Under the pieces are notes generated by a model. That model saw only the letters and a program-made list of their open reading frames with translations, ran no database searches and was not told the origin of the DNA. Positions 1 to 5,818 of a stretch of 9,324 nt of DNA are shown here, piece by piece (position 1 is the first letter of the stretch; the number at the start of each line of letters is the position of its first letter). Position numbers and translations under genes: made by a program. The DNA is from Verrucomicrobia bacterium 12-59-8 (GTDB lineage Bacteria; Verrucomicrobiota; Verrucomicrobiae; Verrucomicrobiales; Verrucomicrobiaceae), in assembly GCA_002279765.1 (NCBI GenBank), contig NCCR01000300.1, positions 1-9,324 of the forward strand, read 5' to 3'.

Positions 1-163
1 CCCAGTAAAACTTTTCCATGGGGGGAATCTCAACCGCGTCAGGAAAGAAGACCGGCATCAGATCTGCACGCAGGAAGTGCCCAAACCACAGGCAGAACGC
101 CAGCAGCGCGCTGTCGAGCAGTTCGGTGAGCTGCAAATTGATTTCTTGCTTCCTGCCCAGCAT
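1..163 (-). CDS. Probable polyprenyl-phosphate sugar transferase, N-terminal fragment
   Basis: An open frame reads leftward from an ATG at 163 to the window edge (54 codons, no stop), so only the N-terminus is present. It starts MLGRKQEINLQLTELLDSAL, continues into a hydrophobic stretch (ALLAFCLWFGHFLRADL, about residues 19-35), and reaches EIPPMEKFYW near the edge. From memory, a short polar start leading straight into a first membrane helix with an (L/I)R motif, followed by a proline-rich EIPP segment, matches exopolysaccharide polyprenyl glycosylphosphotransferases of Verrucomicrobia, which load the first sugar phosphate onto undecaprenyl phosphate at the inner membrane. The catalytic domain would lie outside the window, so the function is inferred from the N-terminus alone. 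A promoter-like TTGAGC/TATAAT pair lies upstream on the same strand. No Shine-Dalgarno sequence is visible. Confidence 0.6.
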   Translation of the reverse strand, partial: MLGRKQEINLQLTELLDSALLAFCLWFGHFLRADLMPVFFPDAVEIPPMEKFYW

Positions 164-182
164 AGTGACGAGTAAGATACTA

Positions 183-198
183 AAATCTGTTTAGATTT
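183..198. repeat. 16-bp interrupted palindrome in the divergent promoter region
   Basis: AAATCT (183-188) and AGATTT (193-198) are perfect inverted arms around GTTT. The element lies just downstream of the putative minus-strand -10 and upstream of the aroD start. That is a suitable place for an operator acting on either gene. The surrounding 40 bases are strongly AT-rich, so a chance palindrome is quite possible. Confidence 0.3.
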
Positions 199-204
199 AT
201 TAAA

Positions 205-232
205 ATTATACTCCGCCTAGCCAATGGCTCAA
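205..232 (-). promoter_or_regulatory. Putative sigma70-type promoter for the leftward sugar transferase gene
   Basis: On the minus strand TTGAGC (227-232) is followed after 16 bases by a perfect TATAAT (205-210). Transcription would start near 198, leaving a leader of about 35 bases before the ATG at 163. The -35 element lies inside the first codons of the divergent aroD gene, so the two genes share very little regulatory space. On the plus strand TATACT (207-212) overlaps the same spot, but no -35 at proper spacing was found for aroD. The call is by consensus match only. Confidence 0.45.
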
Positions 233-934
233 CTTGTTTCCTCTAAAAACCTGCTCTTTTCCTCCCGTCCATTAGCGGTGGGAGTGGTGGCCGATTCGAC
301 TGCCCTTGAGCACTTTACCTCGCTCGACAATGCCTCACGCGCGAACTTGTGCGACGTGGCGGAGCTACGGCTGGACCAATTGCAACTGCCTGCGGCGGAA
401 TTGCGCGCCAATCTGGCTGGGAATACCCTGCCGCTGCTCCTCACAGCCCGGCATCCTGCGGAGGGTGGGCAGGCTCCTGAGGATCCGGTGGCCCGTGCGG
501 CGATGATCGAGCCCTTGCTGGATCTCGCCACACTGATCGATCTCGAACTGCGCAGCGCGGGCCAGATGCAGGGCTTGATTCAAAAAGCGCGTACCGCAGG
601 CGTGCCGGTGGTCGGTTCATTCCATGACTTTCAAGCCACCCCGGCGGATGAAGTGCTGCGTGGGGCGGTGAATTTCGCCCAGCAGGCGGGGCTGGATGCC
701 GTCAAGATCGCCACCTACCTGAACACGCAGGATGATTTGATCCGGCTGATGAAACTGGCCGGTGAGACGCATCGGCTGCGGCTTTCCGTCATGGGCATGG
801 GGCCGTGGGGGCGTGTTTCACGTCTGGTGCTCGCTAAATGTGGCAGCCTGTTGAATTACGGCTTTATTGGTGCTTCGAATGCTCCCGGCCAGTGGCCCGT
901 CGCCCGCCTGAAAGAACTCCTCGCTGAACTCTGA
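224..934 (+). CDS. aroD: Type I 3-dehydroquinate dehydratase
   Basis: This enzyme dehydrates 3-dehydroquinate to 3-dehydroshikimate, the third step of the shikimate pathway, through a Schiff base in the cytoplasm. The 236-residue length fits the family. Residues that line up with the known type I active site are visible: E47 and R49 in AELRLD, R76 and E80 in TARHPAEGG, the general base H134 in GSFHDF, the Schiff-base lysine K161 in AVKIAT, R200 in GRVSR, and Q223 in NAPGQW. E106/E108-type acidic residues in IDLEL also follow the family pattern. The ATG at 224 gives a normal family N-terminus. No Shine-Dalgarno sequence precedes it (CTCCGCCTAGCCA). The stop is one base from the next start, so aroD is probably cotranscribed with the carboxypeptidase gene. 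Type I is the aldolase-like class, unrelated to the type II AroQ dodecamers. Confidence 0.95.
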   Translation: MAQLVSSKNLLFSSRPLAVGVVADSTALEHFTSLDNASRANLCDVAELRLDQLQLPAAELRANLAGNTLPLLLTARHPAEGGQAPEDPVARAAMIEPLLDLATLIDLELRSAGQMQGLIQKARTAGVPVVGSFHDFQATPADEVLRGAVNFAQQAGLDAVKIATYLNTQDDLIRLMKLAGETHRLRLSVMGMGPWGRVSRLVLAKCGSLLNYGFIGASNAPGQWPVARLKELLAEL

Positions 935-935
935 A

Positions 936-2003
936 ATGATCACCCGCTGTCAGTCACACCACATCCGTCACGCCGTTCTAACCGGTCTCCTCTGCGTTTC
1001 CATCTCGGGCTGCGGTGATCCCAAGCGCGAGCAGCAGTTGCAGTGGCGGGAGGAGGAGGTGGAAGCGAAAGCCGCAGCCATCGCCAAACGCGAACAGGAC
1101 TTTTCCAACGAGCGCCAGCGAATCACTCAGGCCAAGGCAGACATCGCCGCGCGTGAGGTGGCGGTTGATCAGCTCAAAAAGAGGTTGGAGAACCAGCTCG
1201 CCGAGGAGATCGAAAAGACAAAGAAGGTGCGCCGTGAGATTGAGATTAAAAATCTCCGGGGATCCATTCCACAGATCAATGCCGGGCGCTGCATTGTCAT
1301 TGATCCTGAGAACGACGATGTGCTCTTCGAGAAGAGTCCCGATCAGCGTGGCGCCATCGCCAGCACGACGAAGATCATGACCGGTCTGCTCGTTGTGGAG
1401 GCGGGAGACCTCGACAAGGTCGTCACCGTTGAGCTGGCGGACACGCAGTGCGCCCCGGTGCGCATCGGACTCAAGGTGGGCGAGCAGTACACCCGCCGCC
1501 AGCTGCTGACCGCGATGCTGGTGAAAAGCTCCAACGACATCGCGCAGGCGCTCGCACGGGACAATGCCGGTAGCGTGGCAGCCTTTGCAGAAAAGATGGA
1601 CGCACGTGCGCAGGCGCTCGGCTTGAAGAACACCCACTTCGTCAACCCGCACGGCCTGCCGTCCCTCACCGATGAAAATCCCTATTCTACGGCGCGTGAT
1701 TTGGCGATGATCGCCAAGGAAGCTGACAAGCTGCCCGACATCCGTGCGATCGTGAGGCTGCAGAGCTTCAAGTTCACCAAGCCTGACGGCAAATCCATCG
1801 ATCTCGCCAACACCAACCGCGTGCTGCGCACCGCCAGTTACTGCGATGGCATGAAAACCGGCTACACTGAGGCGGCTGGCTACTGCCTGGTGGCCACCGG
1901 CGAGCGCAATGGCCGCCGCCGGATCGTGGTCGTGCTCAATGACAGCAGCGAAAGCGTCTGGCGCGATGCGCAGGCATTGCTCGACTGGGCGTTGAAAGCG
2001 TGA
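936..2003 (+). CDS. Lipoprotein D-alanyl-D-alanine carboxypeptidase (peptidase S11) with coiled-coil stalk
   Basis: This is a serine DD-peptidase of the low-molecular-weight PBP type, which trims the terminal D-Ala from peptidoglycan stem peptides in the periplasm. All three catalytic motifs are present: S143-T-T-K146 (in IASTTKIMTG), S198-S199-N200, and K307-T308-G309 (in GMKTGYTEAAGYC). The N-terminus is a lipoprotein signal with positive residues (R4, R12), a hydrophobic core and the lipobox SISG-C26. Residues about 30-105 are a highly charged Glu/Lys/Arg/Gln helix predicted as a coiled coil, and the catalytic domain fills about 110-355. The protein ends right after that domain. The usual C-terminal PBP5 beta domain and amphipathic membrane anchor are missing, so the lipid and stalk appear to replace them. 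It follows aroD by one base. The closest common annotation would be DacF/DacA-like. The physiological substrate is inferred. Confidence 0.88.
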   Translation: MITRCQSHHIRHAVLTGLLCVSISGCGDPKREQQLQWREEEVEAKAAAIAKREQDFSNERQRITQAKADIAAREVAVDQLKKRLENQLAEEIEKTKKVRREIEIKNLRGSIPQINAGRCIVIDPENDDVLFEKSPDQRGAIASTTKIMTGLLVVEAGDLDKVVTVELADTQCAPVRIGLKVGEQYTRRQLLTAMLVKSSNDIAQALARDNAGSVAAFAEKMDARAQALGLKNTHFVNPHGLPSLTDENPYSTARDLAMIAKEADKLPDIRAIVRLQSFKFTKPDGKSIDLANTNRVLRTASYCDGMKTGYTEAAGYCLVATGERNGRRRIVVVLNDSSESVWRDAQALLDWALKA

Positions 2004-2061
2004 AATAACAATCCCTGCTTGCCAGTTTCAGGGCTGCCCGGCATCATCGCCGCCACTGACC

Positions 2062-2805
2062 ATGAAACTCCACACCATCCTGCTTGCCTCCCTTTGTGTT
2101 GCCGCCACCAGCTTTGCTGAAACGGCCAAGAACCTTGCCATTGATCCCAAGCCGCGTGAGGCCGGATGGATGAAGCGCCACGAGAGTTTCAACGAAATCT
2201 CCAAGAAGGGCGAGGCAGAGCTGGTGTTTCTGGGAGACTCGATCACGCAAGGCTGGGAAGGCAACGGCAAGGAAGTCTGGGCCAAGACTTGGGCACCACT
2301 CAAAGCGGCGAATTTTGGCATCGGCGGAGACCGCACCGAGCATGTGATCTGGCGTCTGCAGAACGGCAACTTTGACGGCATCAAGCCGAAGCTCGTGGTG
2401 CTCATGATCGGCACCAATAACACCGGCCATCAGGGCCGCCCGGCTGCCGAGCATGGCGGTGCGGTGTATGCCAGCAGCGCTGAACAGACCGCCGAAGGCG
2501 TGAAGATGATCCTCGACATCCTGGGCAAAAAGCTGCCTGAGGCGAAAGTGCTGCTGCTGGGCATCTTTCCACGTGGAGCCACCAAGGACGATGCGATGCG
2601 CAAGCAGAACGTCGCCACGAACAACCTCATCTCCGGCTTCGCTGACGGCAAACGCATCTACTTTATGGACATCGGCAACACCTTCCTGCAGCCCGACGGT
2701 ACGCTGCCAAAAGAGATCATGCCCGACCTGCTGCACCTCAACGCCAAAGGCTACCAGATGTGGGCCGACGCCATCGAAGGCAAGGTCAAGGAACTCATGC
2801 AATAG
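2062..2805 (+). CDS. Secreted SGNH/GDSL hydrolase, PAF-acetylhydrolase-like
   Basis: This is an exported serine esterase of the SGNH superfamily, 247 residues long. A signal peptide (MKLHTILLASLCVAATSFA, cleavage after residue 19) directs it out of the cytoplasm. The four SGNH blocks are in order: the nucleophile S60 in FLGDSITQGW, the oxyanion glycine G88 in GIGGDRTEHV, N119 in IGTNNTG, and D222/H225 in DLLHLNAKGY. The GIGGD and IGTNN spacing is that of the PAF-acetylhydrolase beta/gamma-like subgroup. Relative to the animal enzymes it has an extra Gly/Ala/His-rich segment after block III (about residues 122-140). In Verrucomicrobia and Planctomycetes such proteins often act on acylated or acetylated polysaccharides, but the substrate cannot be read here. 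The gene lies 58 bases after the carboxypeptidase gene with no terminator seen, and 76 bases before the heme protein gene, so it probably shares transcription with the latter. No Shine-Dalgarno sequence precedes the ATG. Confidence 0.9.
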   Translation: MKLHTILLASLCVAATSFAETAKNLAIDPKPREAGWMKRHESFNEISKKGEAELVFLGDSITQGWEGNGKEVWAKTWAPLKAANFGIGGDRTEHVIWRLQNGNFDGIKPKLVVLMIGTNNTGHQGRPAAEHGGAVYASSAEQTAEGVKMILDILGKKLPEAKVLLLGIFPRGATKDDAMRKQNVATNNLISGFADGKRIYFMDIGNTFLQPDGTLPKEIMPDLLHLNAKGYQMWADAIEGKVKELMQ

Positions 2806-2881
2806 CTGGGGAGGGGCTATTCTTTCCCTGTCTGTTAATCAGCGCAATTCATGCGCCTGACTGCCATTCTTTTTTCCAACC

Positions 2882-5380
2882 ATGAAAACTGCTCTCATCC
2901 CACTTCTACTCATCGCGACTGCGTCGTTCGCGCAACTGGCCGATCAAGCGACGCCAGCGGACAAGGTCAAGATCGCCAAAGGCTTCAAGGTGGAGCTGCT
3001 GTATTCAGTGCCGAAGGAGCAGGAAGGCTCCTGGGTCTCGATGACGCAGGACGACAAAGGCCGCATGATCTGCAGCGACCAGTATGGCGCGCTGTATCGC
3101 ATCACCCCACCAGCGCTGAATGGCAGCCCCGGTGACACTAAGGTGGAAAAGCTCAACACCGACTTCGGTCACTGCCAGGGCCTGCTGTATCATGCGGGTG
3201 CGCTATACGGCGTGGTGAATGACGAGGCCTATCAGGGCCGTGGCCTCTATCGCTGCAAAGATACGAATAGTGATGATCAATTCGACACTGTGGAGATGCT
3301 CCGCTCCTTTCCCGGCAAGGCCGGCGAGCACGGCCCGCATGGCGTGATTGCAGCTCCGGATGGAAAAAGCCTGTATGTGATGTGCGGCAACCAGACACCT
3401 GAGCCGAGCTGCGAAACCAGCCTGGTGCCCCGGCATTGGTCAGAGGATCAGCTTTACCCGATGCTGACCGGCCGAGGCTTCATGCGCGATGTGCTGGCCC
3501 CCGGCGGCTGGCTGGCGAAGACCGACCTCGATGGCAAAAAGTGGGAATTGGTGAACATTGGCACTCGCAACACTTACGATATCGCCATGAATCGCAGCGG
3601 CGACATTTTCGGTTTCGATGCCGACATGGAGTGGGACACCGGTATGCCCTGGTACCGCCCCACCCGCGTGTGCTTCATGCAGAGTGGCGGCGATTTCGGC
3701 TGGCGCACCTGCAGCAAGAAATTCCCCGTGCGCTGGGAGGACAGTCTGCCACCCGTAGTGGACATCGGTCCCGGCTCGCCCACCGGCGTGGCCTTTGGCT
3801 ATGGTGCCAAGTTCCCGGCGAAGTATCAGGACGCGCTCTACATCTGCGACTGGAGCTACGGCAAAATGTATGCCGTGCATCTCTCACCAAACGGCGGTGG
3901 ATATACCGGTTTGGCCGAGGAATTCATGAGCGCCGCGCCACTGCCACTGACGGACATCGAAGTCTCGAAAAAAGATGGATCGATGTATGTGAGCGTCGGT
4001 GGCCGCAAGGTGCAGTCGGGATTGTACCGGGTGACTTATGTGGGTGGTGAGAGTGCGGAAGAACCGGTGATGCTCAAGGGAGGTGGGGCATTGGGGGCTG
4101 AGAGTGAAGCAGCCATTCGGCACCGGCTTGAAGGACTGCAGACACTCGATGCGCAGGCAGTTGAAATGGCCTGGCCCTATCTGGCATCGCAAGATCGTAA
4201 CGTCCGTTTCGCCGCCCGCATTGCGCTGGAGCATCAGCCCATCGCTTCATGGAAGGACAAGGCGTTGAATGAGTCTAACCCACGTGCTGCATTGACGGTG
4301 CTCATGGGCCTCATCCGCAGCAGCGGCGATGACAAAGCGCTGCAGCAGCCGATTCTGGCTGCGCTGAACAAGATCGACTCCAAGGCACTTAAAGGCATCG
4401 ACCGCGTGACGCTGATCCGCGACTACGCACTTGCTTTCACGCGCATGGGAGAGCCGGATGCCGCGACGAAGGAGTCGCTGATCAAGCATCTTGCGCCGCT
4501 GTTTCCCACGAATGATCCGGCCTTGAACCGCGATCTGTGCGAGGTGCTGGTCTATCTGGGAGACTCCAGCATCGTGGCCAAAGCTGCACCTCTGGTCAAT
4601 GCCTCTCCCACGCAGGAGGAACAGATCGACTACGCCCGCATTCTGCGCTTTGCGAAGACCGGTTGGACGAAGGACCTGCGTGCTGACTACTTCCGCTGGT
4701 TCCTGCGCGCGGCGAATTACAAGGGCGGTGCGTCGTTTGACCTCTTTATCGGCGAGATCAAGCAGAACGCCCTTTCCACGATGACGGAGGAGGAAAAGCT
4801 GGCCATCAAGGATGTGCTGGATGCCAGGCCGGAAGCCAAGGCACCGAGCTTCACAGTGAAGCCGATGCAGTTCGTCAAAGCCTGGACGCTCGCTGAACTT
4901 GGCAAGTCGCTCGGAGTCGGCCTGGAGGGCAATCGTAATTTCACCAATGGCCGCAATATGTTCGGCGCCGCCACCTGCTTCGCCTGCCACCGCTTCAACA
5001 ACGAAGGTGGTGCCGTCGGTCCTGATCTTACCAGCGTGGCTGGCAAGTACAGCCCGAAGGATTTGCTGGAACATATCCTGGAGCCCAGCAAGGAGATCAG
5101 CGACCAGTATGGCAGCACGGTGTTCACGCTGCAGGACGGCAGCACGGTCGTGGGTCGTATCGCCAACATGAAGGAGAACAACATGATGGTCTGCACCAAC
5201 ATGATGGACCCGAACAACTTCACGAATGTCGATGCCCGCAAGGTCGTGAAAACGGAGGAAAGCAAGATCAGCATGATGCCGCCGGGCCTGCTCTTTATGC
5301 TCAAGGAAGACGACATCCTCGACCTCATGGCCTACCTGCTCAGCAAGGGCAATCCCGACGATCCTATGTTTGTGAAATAG
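2882..5380 (+). CDS. PVC-type heme-binding beta-propeller protein (membrane-bound dehydrogenase-like)
   Basis: This 832-residue exported protein has three parts. A signal peptide (MKTALIPLLLIATASFA, cleavage near residue 17) leads into a beta-propeller of the sorbosone/glucose dehydrogenase-like type (about 25-390). Propeller landmarks include GEHGPHGVIAAPDGKSLY, FGFDADMEWDTGMPWYRP, SGGDFGWRTC and ALYICDWSYGKMYAVHL. Residues about 395-620 are alpha-helical and HEAT-like. The C-terminus (about 685-832) is a PVC heme domain with one C-type heme site, C699-F-A-C702-H703, and a MMPPG motif (M798/M799) that may supply the distal methionine. The architecture matches the TIGR02604/TIGR02603-type proteins that are abundant in Planctomycetes and Verrucomicrobia and are thought to oxidise sugars or alcohols in the periplasm with electron transfer to heme. 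Substrate and cofactor are unknown. It follows the GDSL esterase gene on the same strand and is followed by a strong terminator. Confidence 0.9.
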   Translation: MKTALIPLLLIATASFAQLADQATPADKVKIAKGFKVELLYSVPKEQEGSWVSMTQDDKGRMICSDQYGALYRITPPALNGSPGDTKVEKLNTDFGHCQGLLYHAGALYGVVNDEAYQGRGLYRCKDTNSDDQFDTVEMLRSFPGKAGEHGPHGVIAAPDGKSLYVMCGNQTPEPSCETSLVPRHWSEDQLYPMLTGRGFMRDVLAPGGWLAKTDLDGKKWELVNIGTRNTYDIAMNRSGDIFGFDADMEWDTGMPWYRPTRVCFMQSGGDFGWRTCSKKFPVRWEDSLPPVVDIGPGSPTGVAFGYGAKFPAKYQDALYICDWSYGKMYAVHLSPNGGGYTGLAEEFMSAAPLPLTDIEVSKKDGSMYVSVGGRKVQSGLYRVTYVGGESAEEPVMLKGGGALGAESEAAIRHRLEGLQTLDAQAVEMAWPYLASQDRNVRFAARIALEHQPIASWKDKALNESNPRAALTVLMGLIRSSGDDKALQQPILAALNKIDSKALKGIDRVTLIRDYALAFTRMGEPDAATKESLIKHLAPLFPTNDPALNRDLCEVLVYLGDSSIVAKAAPLVNASPTQEEQIDYARILRFAKTGWTKDLRADYFRWFLRAANYKGGASFDLFIGEIKQNALSTMTEEEKLAIKDVLDARPEAKAPSFTVKPMQFVKAWTLAELGKSLGVGLEGNRNFTNGRNMFGAATCFACHRFNNEGGAVGPDLTSVAGKYSPKDLLEHILEPSKEISDQYGSTVFTLQDGSTVVGRIANMKENNMMVCTNMMDPNNFTNVDARKVVKTEESKISMMPPGLLFMLKEDDILDLMAYLLSKGNPDDPMFVK

Positions 5381-5407
5381 CTCGTCTCTTCAGCATCTGT
5401 TGCCAAA

Positions 5408-5443
5408 ACAAAGGCCCCAGTTCTTGCGAACTGGGGCCTTTGT
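5408..5443. terminator. Bidirectional intrinsic terminator between convergent genes
   Basis: A perfect 16-bp stem encloses the loop TTGC: the arms are 5408-5423 (ACAAAGGCCCCAGTTC) and 5428-5443. On the minus strand the stem is followed by TTTTGG, continuing the T-rich end of the arm. On the plus strand the arm ends in CCTTTGT followed by AGTTT. It stands 27 bases after the heme protein stop and 28 bases before the stop of the leftward small gene, so it can end both transcripts. The minus-strand U-tract is the better of the two. Confidence 0.9.
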
Positions 5444-5471
5444 AGTTTACGGGGTGACCGTAAGTTGATAC

Positions 5472-5726
5472 TTACTTGGCCTTCTTTTCGGAGGCGGGGT
5501 CGGCGGATTTCTGCTTGGCCCAGCGCTTACGCTGTGCATCAGCGATCTTCTTGCGGGCAGCAGCGGACATGACGCGCTTCTTTTTTTCGGGTTTGTCAGC
5601 CTTGGATGAAGAAGTGGAGGGTGCCTTGGATGATCCGCCAAGCAGTTGTGCCAGCTCTACTTGCAGGGCTTCGATTTTTTCTTGAAGAGCGGCGGCGCGG
5701 CGTAGTTGGGATGAGGATAGGGTCAT
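5472..5726 (-). CDS. Small basic coiled-coil protein, H-NS-like architecture
   Basis: This is an 84-residue protein. A longer reading frame exists upstream to a TTG at 5783, but the ATG at 5726 (MTLSSSQLRR) is preferred because the extension would run through the promoter-like region. Residues 7-29 form a short coiled coil with classic 4-3 spacing (L14, I18, L21, L25, L28). A Ser/Pro/Lys linker (31-51) follows, and then a basic helix, MSAAARKKIADAQRKRWAKQK without its last residue at 53-72, which resembles NUMOD3-type or similar short DNA-binding helices. The tail is lysine-rich. An oligomerising N-terminus joined to a basic C-terminus is the design of nucleoid-associated proteins such as H-NS, so DNA or RNA binding is likely but inferred. 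I recall many small proteins of this type in Verrucomicrobia annotated as hypothetical. It lies 92 bases downstream of the oxidoreductase on the same strand, with its own promoter-like elements. Confidence 0.8.
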   Translation of the reverse strand: MTLSSSQLRRAAALQEKIEALQVELAQLLGGSSKAPSTSSSKADKPEKKKRVMSAAARKKIADAQRKRWAKQKSADPASEKKAK

Positions 5727-5748
5727 TATTGGTTTATTTTGGATTGCA

Positions 5749-5770
5749 ATACCTTGTTTATGAAAGGTAT
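5749..5770. promoter_or_regulatory. Operator-like inverted repeat over the promoter of the small basic protein gene
   Basis: ATACCTT (5749-5755) and AAGGTAT (5764-5770) are perfect 7-base inverted arms separated by 8 bases. The 15-base centre-to-centre spacing is close to one and a half helical turns. The element covers the putative -10 and half of the spacer, the usual position for a repressor site. The adjacent gene encodes a probable DNA-binding protein, so autoregulation is an attractive but untested reading. Confidence 0.4.
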
Positions 5771-5783
5771 AGACCAAAGTCAA
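5755..5783 (-). promoter_or_regulatory. Putative promoter of the small basic protein gene
   Basis: On the minus strand TTGACT (5778-5783) is followed after 17 bases by TAAACA (5755-5760). The -35 is a 5 of 6 match and the -10 only 3 of 6. A second -10-like TATACC lies at 5766-5771, but it is too close to this -35. Transcription would start near 5748, giving a leader of about 20 bases. A tidy inverted repeat covers the -10 and the spacer. Confidence 0.4.
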
Positions 5784-5818
5784 GCACAGACCTTAGGGAC
5801 GCCTGCTGGGCTTGGCGG

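Noticed and set aside
2044..2802. 252-codon minus-strand frame opposite the esterase
   Set aside because: It mirrors a gene with all SGNH motifs and has no independent support.
2840..2876. Hairpin with bulge followed by a T-run before the heme protein gene, as a terminator or attenuator
   Set aside because: CAGCGCA/TGCGCCTG needs a bulge and the T-run starts several bases after the stem, so it does not have terminator geometry.
4247..5074. 275-codon minus-strand frame opposite the heme protein
   Set aside because: Antisense shadow of a well-supported gene, with Arg/Gln/His-rich composition and no domain.
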